This document shows positions 1 through 10,200 of a DNA stretch of 64,000 bases, in pieces. The notes below the pieces were generated by a model, which worked only from the letters and a program-made list of their open reading frames with translations, was not told the DNA's origin and made no database searches. Each line of letters starts with the position of its first letter. Position 1 is the stretch's first letter. The stretch lies in NCBI GenBank assembly GCA_029582265.1, contig CM055820.1, positions 14,745,695 to 14,809,694 on the forward strand, given 5' to 3'. A program made the translations under genes and the position numbers. This DNA is from Zoroaster sp. YZ-2022 (lineage: Eukaryota > Echinodermata > Asteroidea > Forcipulatida > Zoroasteridae).

Positions 1-540
1 CCAGAAGGTGGCGCTGTCCTATATGTTATGAAGGCCAGACTGAACCATTATAGTGCAGGTAATTGTAACATACTGCTTGTGTGTAATGTTTAAAAAATAA
101 TAATAATTCAATTAATAATATCAACAATTATCTTCAATCTAATTCTTCAAAATAGGTTTAATATAAAGTTATTGGTTATTTTCGAAAACTGTATTTCAAA
201 TTATTTTATTAATGAACAACGTACAGTTACCCATTTAAAGCATTGGTTTTACCAATCAAGCACGGTTATACTTATAGTATCACGTGATAAATTAAATCAC
301 ACGTACCATTTTTGAACGTAGACAAGGCAAGGTCTGAAGGTAGGGACACACATTTTTACGAGAAAATCTTTATTAATAATTGTTAAAAAATATCCAAATT
401 ATAATATCTCTTTAAAATAAATGTACGTTACGAATACTGCCACAAAACTGATTGAAAATGAAATGAAAGAGTGGATGAAACTTGAGCATAAATTTCAGAT
501 GACATTATGTTATTGTTATTCAAGAATTTATTGATTTATG
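1..540. other. AT-rich non-coding flank
   Basis: No coding region, RNA gene or clear repeat structure is visible here. The sequence is AT-rich, with short poly-A and poly-T runs. Confidence 0.5.
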
Positions 541-925
541 TTAACGAATAGCCCAATTCTAACGTGTCGTTAGGGCCAATACACTGCACTCCTTCCGTAT
601 CCTTGGCCCTAGGCCCCACATGTACAAAAAATGAGCGATTTTTCAACTTTTGATCTGCTAATTATTACAATCTACAATTTTGTGATTAGGTAAGCTTGCC
701 CAAGCAGACACTTGGCATGAAGTTTGCTATTGTGAGATCGGTAATTTTGGTGAAATTTTATATTAGGCCTAATATTTTTTTAATTTAAAAAATGTTTTGA
801 AAATTTCATGAAAATGACGCATGCAAACTCTCCCCTTACAGTTACAAATTCGCCCCCTGACAAACTCTCCTCCTGCTGGTACAAACTCGCCCCCTAACAA
901 ACTCGCCCCTCAAGGCTATGGGCCT
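541..925 (+). repeat. Left arm of a ~6.4-kb inverted-repeat (foldback) unit
   Basis: The text from about 560 (gggccaatacactgcact, then ccccacatgtacaaaaaat, then tttgatctgctaattattac) returns in reverse complement at about 6720-6900. The inner part holds degenerate copies of CAAACTCGCCCC. These match in reverse the GGGCGAGTTTG array at 6505-6700. The two arms therefore look like the ends of one element with complex termini and subterminal repeats. No transposase of its own is visible between the arms. Confidence 0.6.
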
Positions 926-1099
926 ATTATAATAATAATAATAATAAATTAATAATAAAGATTTTTAGCACGCACATATCCACCCTGCTGGGTGCTCAAG
1001 GCGTGGAAACAAAGAAAAAACATGAATACAAACAATATACAATGATAGCATAGGGAAAAAAATTATGTACCGAGATACATGTAGTGATGTACCTACAAT

Positions 1100-1284
1100 G
1101 GAGTGTCGTGGCCGAGCGGTCTAGCGCACCGAACTCAAGTTCTGGTGTTGCCAGCAGCAGGGTGTGGGTTCGAGCCCCGGTCGTGACACTTGTGTCCTTG
1201 AGCAAGGTACTTAACCATAATTGCTTCGTCCTTCGGATGGGACGTAAAGCCGTAGGTCCCGTGTGTTGTATAATGCACGTAAAG
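1100..1284 (+). mobile_element. tRNA-derived SINE head, first of two tandem copies
   Basis: A tRNA-like start (gtggccgagcggtctagcgc, A-box-like) is followed by a B box (gggttcgagcccc) about 60 bases later. A tail reading 'ccttgagcaaggtacttaaccataattgc' in two parts follows. The same order recurs at 1285-1645 and, inverted, at 17805-18165 and 34835-35185. It looks like a Ser/Leu-tRNA-type SINE with an internal pol III promoter. This copy lacks the (ATT)n end and runs into the next. Confidence 0.7.
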
Positions 1285-1645
1285 TGGATTGTCGTGCGGT
1301 TTAGCGCACTGAACTCAAGTTCTGGTGTTGCCAGCAGCAGAGTGTGGGTTCGAGCCCCGGCCGTGACACTTGTGTCCTTGAGCAAGACACTTAACCATAA
1401 TTGTTTCTCTCCACCCAGGGGTTAAATGGGTACCTGTGAAGGCAGAGATGGTTTGCTCTATATGCGCTAGAAATGGCAGCAATTGAGCTGTATACTCCCC
1501 AGGGAGCTGAGATGGTTTCAGGAATGATTTATGAGCCTTATGAGCCTCATGAGCAGGGATAATAATATAATGCGCCTTGAGCGCCACTTAGTTGGTGGAT
1601 ACGTGCGCTATATAAATCTATACATTATTATTATTATTATTATTA
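1285..1645 (+). mobile_element. tRNA-derived SINE with (ATT)n tail
   Basis: This copy has the same tRNA-like head, with B box gggttcgagcccc near 1348. A body shared with the copies at 17805-18165 and 34835-35185 follows (cccaggggttaaatgg, ggcagcaattgagctgtata, gagctgagatggtttcagg). It ends in 'gtgcgctatataaat' and an ATT microsatellite at 1620-1645. The A-box side is partly degraded (gtgcggtttagcgc). It has no coding capacity. Confidence 0.75.
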
Positions 1646-1649
1646 ATGC

Positions 1650-3112
1650 AATTACAAATATACATCATCTTTGAAGAGTTGTGACATAAGGTGAGTTTTA
1701 AGCATCGACTTGAATCTGGTTATACTAGGACAAGATTTGAGTTTAGTTGGAAGATGATTCCAGAGTCTCGGAGCTGCGACAGAAAACGACCTATCACCCC
1801 AGTTCCGTTTTGAAGTTGGTTCCTTTAGGAGTGACATGTTGCTGGAGCGCAAATTGCGTGATGGAGTGTAGACTTTAAGCAGTTCAGAAATATAAATTGG
1901 AGCAATGTTATTAAAAGATTTGTGAACAATTAGCGTAAGTTTAAAAACAATTCTCTGTGAAACAGGAAGCCAGTGCAGTTCTTTCAAGATTGGCATGATA
2001 TGGCATGACTTTCTGGACAAAGTCACAACACAAGCTGCTGTGTTTTGTATGTGCTGAAGACGAGATATTTGATTCTGCGGGAGACCGTGAGGAGAGCATT
2101 CCCGTTATCGAGCCGTGATGTGACAAACGCATGTATAATTTGTTCAGCAGCACTTTTATTCAAGTATTTCCTAATTCGGCTTATATTTCTGATATGAAAT
2201 GATGATATGCGAACAATGTTGGAGATATGTGGTCACTGGTTTTAAACTAGTCATTGTCGAGTCAAATATAACACCCAAATTACGTGCATGTAATGAGGGG
2301 GTTATCTGCGAGTCACCAATTGTAATAAATGGAAGAGAAATTTTAGACAATTGCTGACGTGATCCAAATAGAACAAATTCTGTTTTTTCATCGTTCAATT
2401 TCAGGAAGTTTTGTCTCATCCAACTTCGAATCTCTTGAATACATTTCTCCAGTGTTTTAATGCAGGAATCGGCAGGTTCTTGAGAAGATTTTAAAGTAAT
2501 GTAAAGCTGCGTGTCATCAGCGTAAACATGGTAATCAAAATGATATCACGAACTGGAAAGGTATAAACAGTAAACCACTGTGGGCCGAGCACATAGCCTT
2601 GGGGTACAGAATAGTCAAGAATAACAGGCTCGGAGATAGCGTTACCAATACAAACATGCTGAGGCCTATTTAAAAGGTAGGACTTACACCAATCCAGGGC
2701 TGTGTCATGTATTCCAAGATGATATTGAAGGCGGGAGAGAAGGATTTTATGATCGACCGTGTCAAAAGCGGCGCTTAAGTCTAACAAAACTAATGCAGTG
2801 ATTTTCCCCTCATCCATGGCAGATAAAATGTCATTGTTGATGCGAAGAAGAGCAGTTTCCGTTCTATGAAATGGTTTGTAGGCTGACTGAAATGTGTCCG
2901 ACAGGTTATTAGCACGAACATGGTCAGAGATCCGTGATGAAACAACTCGCTCGATTGTTTTTCCAAGGTACTTTAAATTCGCTACTGGTCGGTAATTTTT
3001 GAAAACTTCCTTGTCCAAATTGGGTTTCTTTAGGAGTGGTTTAACATGAGCAACCTTCTGGCTATTAGGGAAACAACCGGAAGAAAGAGATCTGTTTACA
3101 ATAATTGTGTTA
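1650..3112 (-). pseudogene. 5'-truncated, frameshifted L2/CR1-clade LINE (reverse transcriptase to 3' end)
   Basis: The minus strand encodes the C-terminal half of a non-LTR retrotransposon ORF2. Seen in order from about 3112 are [35 protein letters not shown] (motif A) and [10 protein letters not shown] (motif B). [12 protein letters not shown] (catalytic YADD, in another frame near 2520) and SWMRQNFLKLNDEKTEF follow, then the terminal WGDRSFSVAAPRLWNHLPTK and FKSMLKTHLMSQLF. This order is typical of the L2/CR1 group. The reading is broken by frameshifts at about 2550, 2170 and 2030. The upstream endonuclease is missing, as expected from 5' truncation. It is a dead copy. Confidence 0.85.
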
Positions 3113-3362
3113 TATAGGCCTACTATGACAAATTTACAAAGTTATTTTGCTTTAAAGTTATTTTGAGTTATTACATTTTAATTATCTTTATTTTGTTATA
3201 TTTTGTATGTAATTAGTTATTTATTTTTATTTTACTTATTTATTTTACTGTTTAGCTAGTTTCCTAAATAAGTTTTGAGGCTTTGCATGGTGGAATATCG
3301 ATATCGTTTCGGTTTGCGGTAACCAACGCCAACTGTCTCACACGGAAACCCGTGTCTTAGCC

Positions 3363-5375
3363 TTGGGAATGAATTTTGCCACCGCCCCAAAAAAGATTCC
3401 CGTGGAAGAATTCATACAGTCTATTGAACCTTCCATCCGAAAGCTCGAAAAACAAAAGGCAGACGATATCCGCATTCAGATACACCAGATCTTAAAAAAC
3501 GTGAAGCCCCCGAAATCCAATATTATAAGACTGGAATATCAGGCTATCAATAACCTCTGTAATGACTCTTCGATACACATTCTAAAGGCAGACAAGGGTA
3601 ATGCCACAGTTGTGATGGACCGCTCAGAATACGATCAGAAGGTTCAGGATATCCTCGACACGGATACCTACACCCGCCTCAAAAAGAACCCAATTCCGTT
3701 AGCCGAAAGGAAAGTCGCCGCAAAACTTCTTTCCTTAAACCGGAGCACAGCCTTACCCACAGCACTGTACAGGCACCTCCATCCGTCCAGCTCGAAATGT
3801 CCAAGATTCTTTGGCCTACCAAAGATTCATAAACCAGACAGACCGTTCCGACCGATTGTCTCATCCCGAGGTTCCCCCACGTATAACCTCGCCCAACACT
3901 TGACAAAGCTCTTATACCCACTCGTAGGTAAGACGCACCACCATGTTCCCAATTCAGCAGGGTTTATCAACATCATAAAGGGAACCATATTGCAACCTTC
4001 CGATATGCTAGTGAGTTTTGACGTCAAGTCATTATTCACCAATGTACCGACAGACGAGGCTATCCTCGTAACCAAGTCGATACTCGAACATGACAGCACG
4101 CTCCCGGAACGAACCAGCCTAACGCCAGATCAAATCGTTGATCTACTTTCAACATGTGTGAAATCCACATACTTCCAATGGAGAGAGGCTTACTATCAAC
4201 AGTCTTTGGGCACTCCAATGGGATCCCCAATATCCCCAGTCCTAGCAAACATCTTCATGGAAGATTTCGAACAGAAAGCCCTCGAGACAGCACAATACCA
4301 ACCCAAACTATGGCTTCGATACGTAGATGATACTTTCATCATTTGGCAGCACGGTTCCGACAAACTGAGTGACTTCCTCGGTCACCTCAACCAACAACAT
4401 CCGAGCATTCAATTCACCATGGAAACTGAGACATCCGACTCGTTGCCTTTCCTTGATGTACTCATTTCCAAATGGGTTGATGGCTCACTTGGGCATTCGG
4501 TTTACAGAAAACCTACACACACAGACCGCTACCTAAATGCCCGGTCGTTCCACCCACCATCCGTGAAATCCTCTGTGAATCGCACCCTACTTTGAAGGGC
4601 ACACACCATCAGTGATAAAGAGCACTTGCCATCCGAGTTGAAACATCTTAACGCCGTGTTAAGAGACAATGGGTACAGACCTGATAAACTTAAGTACCTC
4701 CCGAATAGGAACGCTCCACGATCCTCTGACACAAACAACAAAGCTATTGCTGTCCTACCATACATTGGCCACACTTCACACAAAATCCAGCGTATCCTGA
4801 GGGAAGCTGACATTAAGGGCTACTAGACTCGAAACAAGTTGGAAACGAAGTTACACACCCACAAGGACAGACATGATCCCAGCCGTCAAACTGGGGTTTA
4901 CCAAATTCCTTGCACTTGTGGTAAAGTGTACATTGGCGATACCGGCAGAGACCTTACGACCAGGCTCAATGAACACAAGGCCCACGGCCGCAGAGGGGAA
5001 TGTAACAAATCTGCGATCATCAAACACTCCACCGATTTGGACCATGTCATTGACTGGCAGAACGCAGAGATCATAGCCCCGGAGAAGCACTGGTACACCC
5101 GTCGTATCATAGAGGCTATTGAGATTCATAAACATGACACTGTCCCCCAGGACATCGGCTTTTTCATCAGCAACATTTGGCATTCAATCCTACCATCCAT
5201 CAGCACTCACACCCCACAGTCAACTGACATGCCTCAGCGAGCAGGCAACTCACACACAGCAGGAAACACAACAAGCACAATGCCACGGTGGCAGCCAATC
5301 ACAACACATCACACAACAGTGGCACCAATCGGAACACTTCCCATTCTACACGTAATCCCAGCAAATACTACTTAA
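3363..5375 (+). pseudogene. PLE reverse transcriptase / GIY-YIG endonuclease polyprotein (disabled)
   Basis: One reading frame from 3363 carries the Penelope signature blocks in order: LKADKGNATVVMD, FGLPKIHKPDRPFRPI, FDVKSLFTNVPTDEA (motif A), GTPMGSPISPVLANIFME (motif B) and LRYVDDTFI (catalytic YVDD). The C-terminal GIY-YIG nuclease follows, with GVYQIPC, VYIGDTGRDL and the arginine in TTRLNEHK. It would copy element RNA at a nick made by the endonuclease domain. It is dead. In-frame stops occur at 4593-4595 (TGA) and 4824-4826 (TAG). A small deletion near 5265 shifts the tail frame relative to the 54-kb copy. The last codons are cut off by the TTAA insertion at 5372. An ATG exists at 3363, but the native start may lie upstream. 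Confidence 0.88.
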
Positions 5376-5910
5376 CCCTAACCCTCCTAAATCCTCTATA
5401 ATCCTCCGGAGGATTTGGAGGATTTTGGAGGAATGAGGCACTTTCGAAAATCACCAATTGGAGGATTATGGAGGATTGAGGAGGGTCGTGCATTTGATAG
5501 TGGAGGATTGTGGAGGATTGAGGAAGCATGGTTCAAAGAGATCCTGGAGGATTGTGGAGGATTGAGGGCATAATGGAAATTTACTTTGGATGAATGTGGA
5601 GGATTATGGAGGATTGTGAAGGATTGACAGAAACATAATCTTGTATCCTCCGGAGGATTTGGAGGATTTTGGAGGAATGAGGCACGTTCGAAAATCACCA
5701 ATTGGAGGATTATGGAGGATTGAGGAGGGTCGTGCATTTGATGGTGGAGGATTATGAAGGATTGAGGCAGTGAACTTCATGCATAAACTCAAGTTGGAGG
5801 ATTATGAAGGATTGAGGCAGTGAGTTTCATGCACAAACACATTTCGGAGGATTATGAAGGATTGAGAAAGGTACATTACCTGGTAATTAAGGCTAGGGAG
5901 TTAGGGTTAA
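5372..5910. mobile_element. TTAA-flanked non-autonomous element (539 bp) inside the PLE
   Basis: It starts TTAACCCTAACCCTCCTA and ends CTAGGGAGTTAGGGTTAA. The ends are imperfect inverted repeats flanked by TTAA, as expected of piggyBac-type transposition. The interior is a degenerate array of GGAGGATTATGGAGGATTG and contains a second copy of a ~150-bp block (5395-5500 repeated at 5646-5750). The empty site is visible in the other PLE copy, where 54403-54406 is a single uninterrupted TTAA in the same context. The termini match those of the MITEs at 39072 and 61999. Confidence 0.85.
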
Positions 5911-5937
5911 GGAGCTGCATCTGCAAACCTCTTCATT

Positions 5938-5968
5938 CTGACGAAGATTAGAGCAGGCTAATCGAAAC
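5938..5968 (+). other. Hammerhead-like core in PLE 3' region
   Basis: CTGACGA, one A, a 6-bp stem GATTAG/CTAATC with loop AGCAGG, then GAAAC. These are the conserved elements of a hammerhead ribozyme core, apart from one extra base between CTGANGA and stem II. PLE terminal repeats are known to carry hammerhead motifs. Activity of this variant cannot be judged from sequence alone. Confidence 0.45.
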
Positions 5969-6504
5969 GTTGAGAATAACCCGTGAAGTCCCTATGGTTC
6001 TCCCTGAACCATATTAACCCGTGAAGTCCCCATGGTTCTCCCTGAACCATATTTCTCACTTAGCAACAGTAGAGGAAAACGAGTTGCCCGAAATTGGTTT
6101 TCCGTTGAACCTTCTCACTTAACGAAGGTTGAGATATGAGTTGTGCGATAAGGTTCTTTTCATAACCTGTACCTCAGCTTCGCGTTAGTTGAGATAAACA
6201 CATGGTGTTACCGCAAACCGAAACGATATAGTTTCCTATTTATTCTATTTAGGGCCTAATTGTAACTGTAAATGAATTATTTCTTGTAATATTTATGAAA
6301 TGATGTTTGATTTACTCTCTTCAGTCTCACTAGCGCCAAGATGAAATAATTTACCACAGAGTTATAAGACTCGAAATTAATAATTAGATTCATTAAAATA
6401 ATTATGTCCCCATACATCCTGCCTTTATTATAATAATGTTTTAATTACTCTCTTATATGAACGTTAAACCAGTCTCAACAGCGTGAACTGTGTCACAAAA
6501 TTAT

Positions 6505-6920
6505 GGGGGGTGAGTTTGTAGGGGGACGAGTTTGCCGAGGGACGGGTTTGCCGAGGGACGACTTTGTGAGGGGCGAGTTTGCCAGGGGCGAGTTTGCCAG
6601 GGGGCAAGTTTGTATCGACAGGGGGGTGAGTTTGTAAGGGGGCGAGTTTGTAAGGGGCGAGTTTGCCAGGGGCGAGTTTGCCAGGGGGCGAGTTGACTGG
6701 CATCCAAAATGACATCCCAGAATAACAGATTTTATGCCAAAAGTGTCTGTTTGGGCAAGATTACCTAATCACTAAGTTTTAGGTTGTAATAATTAGCAGA
6801 TCAAAAGTTGAAAATAAACAAAAATCGCTAATTTTTTGTACATGTGGTGCTAGGGCCAAGTGTACGTAGGGAGTCCAATGTATTGGCCCTAGAATGGGGC
6901 TAAATGACTAACAATTAAGG
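6505..6920 (-). repeat. Right arm of the ~6.4-kb inverted-repeat unit
   Basis: It holds about ten degenerate copies of GGGGCGAGTTTGCCAG (6505-6700). A segment that is the reverse complement of 560-740 follows (gtaataattagcagatcaaa, ttttttgtacatgtggt, tattggccct). It pairs with the left arm at 541-925. Confidence 0.6.
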
Positions 6921-7077
6921 GTAACGTTCAACAGGCATGGAATCAGTTTCCCCATAGTTTAATATGAACACAGTGACCGGACATTACTGGCTCATTTATG
7001 CAGCAGCAACAGTTATATGACCTTGTCATATGGGGTAATATTTTTCAGTCACTGATTTAATATAAAACTAACGTTAA
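6915..7077. mobile_element. Degenerate hairpin MITE, TTAA-flanked
   Basis: This is a diverged copy of the family at 14890-15113 and 37496-37700. Shared blocks include caggcatggaatcag, actggctcatttatgcagca, and gaccttgtcat followed by tttcagtcactg. TTAA lies at 6915 and 7074. The outer inverted ends are eroded. It sits just upstream of the GTSE1 start codon. Confidence 0.5.
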
Positions 7078-7259
7078 CACTCGCCCAAGTTGATCGTGTG
7101 CACAAGAAAAGAAAAAACAAGATCTCACTAGAACTTGTAGAATATAAAACACTATCTTAACTAAATTATGATAAGATAAATAAGTAAAGGTATTTAGATT
7201 TTTAAAATGATTTTATTTCAGACAATAACATAGTGTAAGTCGGCAATATTTCAGTTACC

Positions 7260-7290
7260 ATGGAATCCTCAGGCTTATGTGAACATAATG
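7260..7290 (+). CDS. GTSE1: GTSE1 exon 1 (coding part)
   Basis: ATG at 7260 in context ttaccATGG (Kozak-like +4 G), reading MESSGLCEHN. The donor is G|GTAAGT at 7291, leaving one base over. This start is chosen because it is the only ATG in frame with exon 2 and has a strong donor. The 5' boundary of the exon is not determined. Confidence 0.75.
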
Positions 7291-10200
7291 GTAAGTCACT
7301 TAGTGTACTGTTGAAATATATCATTTGAATTTATGGATATTTAATAAATTTAAATGATTGATGAAACCTCACATTTAAAAATGTTTTTTTTCTTAATCTT
7401 TCCTATAAACGTTTAACATTGTTTATTACATAGCTCCAAAATTGTCTTGATTCCATCAGTGTATTCTTTTTGAAGGAGTTGTTTATGTACATCAACACAA
7501 ACATGTGTGAGAATATTTTCATTTTATTTTGACATTTATATTTTATTTATATCCCAGAGCCCAAGGTTGGCATTCTTTTAGATTTAGGATCACCATTCAA
7601 TTCTGCTGTTCAACCAGATAATGACACTCCAGCAACTGACGTCATGACAAGTGAAGAATTGGACAATAAGCCTGTGGCCAGTGATCACGCTTGCTTGACA
7701 GAGGGATCACAGCTTCCTTCCAAAGAAGAAACTGCTGGTAAAGAAGATGAAGAATCCACAAAGAGCTCAAGGAGTAGTCAGGACTCTGGGAGTCTTCAAG
7801 AATCTCCAAACTGGACAGATTTGGCAGGTAGGCTTATGAGCTTGTGAATGACATGTCAAAAATAAAGCATCACTTTTGAGACTTCTGAAAATAATGGATT
7901 TACTTGATGTTTTGACTAGTATCCCCTGGTTGTCTTTAGGATCTTGACAAAAACAACCAGATCATTCTCGTCCAAATGTCAAGTTAAATCATTAGTTCTT
8001 CTCAAAACCTTATAACTGAAAAGAGGTATATATTCATTTACATACAGTAGACAAGTGGCAGCTAGCTTTCTTTTAGTTATTCCAAGGGAATGCAAACTAT
8101 AATTACATGTATCTTTTAAACTAGTACACCCATTTGGTATTTTTGTATTTTGCACAAATACTTTGCACATACATGTATACACAACCAACATGTGAAAGTT
8201 TCAGCTTGTTTCACTAATTAACCCTAATTTTTTAGAACCCTAATGTTTGTTGGATTTGGATGGACTGTATAGCCTTGACAAGGATACATTGCATGGGGCT
8301 TGGCATCCCAATTCCAGCTAAGTCCAACATTTGGGTGGTAGTGTTACTGCATGGTGTTGAATTTTGGCGGATTGAGGAATGTTATTAGCCAAAATAGCTA
8401 GGGGGTTAGGGTTAATGAGAAATTGTTATTTCATTCAGATTTTTTGTTTTCATTCTAACATTGAATTTATGTCTCTAAAGTAAAAAATTCATTTGGGAAA
8501 TATTTGAAAATTACAAAATGTGTACAGGGGTTTATATTAAGTTACATATGTATGATATATTTTATTTGTCCTCCATTTTTATTATAGATGAACACTTGAT
8601 TGACAGTGAAAAGTTTGATTTTGATCTACCTGTGTCACCAGTGGAATGGTACGTAATGATAAGACTCAAAAACATTAAATATAATGTCAGTCTTGTTGCT
8701 GATATTGTTTTGCTCAGGATTAAAACCTATGATCTCATACCTAATTAGTAAAGTTGGTCTCTCCCTAATTTACCCGGCCTCCCTCCCTGTTGTCCCCCTC
8801 TCTCATTTCCCTGTAACATTTCCACTTGTCTGCTCTCTGCTTTCCCTTTTTGTACGATTATGTGTTTTTAATTTCTCCTTAAGTTTTTTATAGAGCAATT
8901 TATATATATATATATATATTATATATATATATATCATTATTTATAACTTTTTATAGTATTTTTAACTATGTAAATTTGACTGTTTTCGGCCCATCGGCTG
9001 CTTTGTCAGATTTTAATAAACCATCAGTAATAATAATAATAATAATTAAGTAGCCTAGGGACTCCTATACTACATGTTGCATGACTCCATCGGAGTCACA
9101 AACCCCACCACATTGACCTCTGAACTTCAGTCCAGCTTTCTTAATGACGATAGACTTGCGAGATCCCCATATATTATCGGAAGTCACCAGTTGATTTTTT
9201 ATGTTGGCATTTGAAAACACAGAAGAACATTAAGAATTAATATTCATCATGTTTTATAATGCAATATCCACAATGTTGTACTGTGTAATGACTAGATACA
9301 TTCTTCATAATTATGTGGACTCTTGGAACAATAGTCTGCACATAAAGGAATTATAGACGATAAGTTTATTTCTTTATGTGATGAGGACAATTTGTTTTCC
9401 CTTGTGTTGTAGCATTAAGACCGTGGCTGTTGATGATGAAGATGAGGTATTCTTTGGTCCTGTGGGATTCACCGAGACCTGTGTAGCAAAGAAGACTCAA
9501 CTGATAAGCCAATCACCCACTGACTGTAAACCTTTGAGTCCTCTCAATGTAGAACAATATTTGGAGCTATTCATGGAAGCTAATAAAGTTGCTATGGAGT
9601 TAGTTAAGATAGATCATAGCAGTAATTCATCACAAGATGACGATACAACCAAACATAAAGAGACTGCTGAAGGTACTTCACAAAAGTCTCATTCTGGTGT
9701 AGTTAAGAGAGATCATAGCAGAAATTCATCACAAGATGACGATACAACCAAACATAAAGAGACTGCTGAAGGTACTTCACAAAAGTCTCATTCTGGTGAT
9801 AACTCGGACACGAAATCTACTGCAAATACTGTTAATGAAGATGTTAATGATAGTTTGACGAAACTGCCCCAGAAACCTGAATCAAGGAACTTTAAAAGAT
9901 TGATCCGGAAAGAAATGCGTAGTCCGCGGCGTGGGACGTACACAATAGCAGTCAGTCCTTCCGGTACGCCACCACCGAAACATTTACCATCCGCTGATAA
10001 ATGTGTGTCGATCTTGGCCAAAGATAAACCCAAGACGATGCAATTTACTGCCGCGGTGAGCAAGGAACTTCAGAAGACATCCCAGAGAGAATCCAAACTG
10101 CCTGTCAAAGGACTACGGAAGTCTAAGTTACCCATGACAGCTGGGTTGAAAAAGACGGGGCTCCCTCTACCGGTAAGTTCCAATAGAATTTGAGTTTCAT

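Larger units (their letters stand above)
3257..6238 (+). mobile_element. Penelope-like element (PLE) with 10-bp target-site duplication
   Basis: The element spans 3267-6228 and is flanked by direct repeats TAGTTTCCTA (3257-3266 and 6229-6238). Its ends are inverted copies of each other over about 22 bp (tatcgtttcggtttgcggta at the 5' end, complement at 6208-6228). This matches the inverted pseudo-LTR layout known for Penelope-like elements. The body encodes an RT plus GIY-YIG endonuclease polyprotein. A 539-bp TTAA-flanked element has inserted at 5372-5910. A second, 5'-truncated copy lies at 54053-54825. Copies of a related subfamily lie at 22458-23108 and 27256-27382. Confidence 0.88.

Noticed and set aside
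996..1587. Open reading frames on both strands over the SINE pair
   Set aside because: They follow the duplicated tRNA-like and SINE body sequence, contain no protein family motif and exist only because the SINE units are in phase.
5396..5792. Minus-strand frames with NPPQSS-like repeats
   Set aside because: They are produced by the GGAGGATT array of the TTAA element; there is no conserved protein.
5938..5968. A confirmed, active hammerhead ribozyme
   Set aside because: The core has one extra base before stem II, and stems I and III are not convincing in the monomer. Reported as a hammerhead-like motif only.
6464..6715. Minus-strand frames with LAPGKLAP repeats
   Set aside because: They are translations of the GGGCGAGTTTG subterminal repeats.
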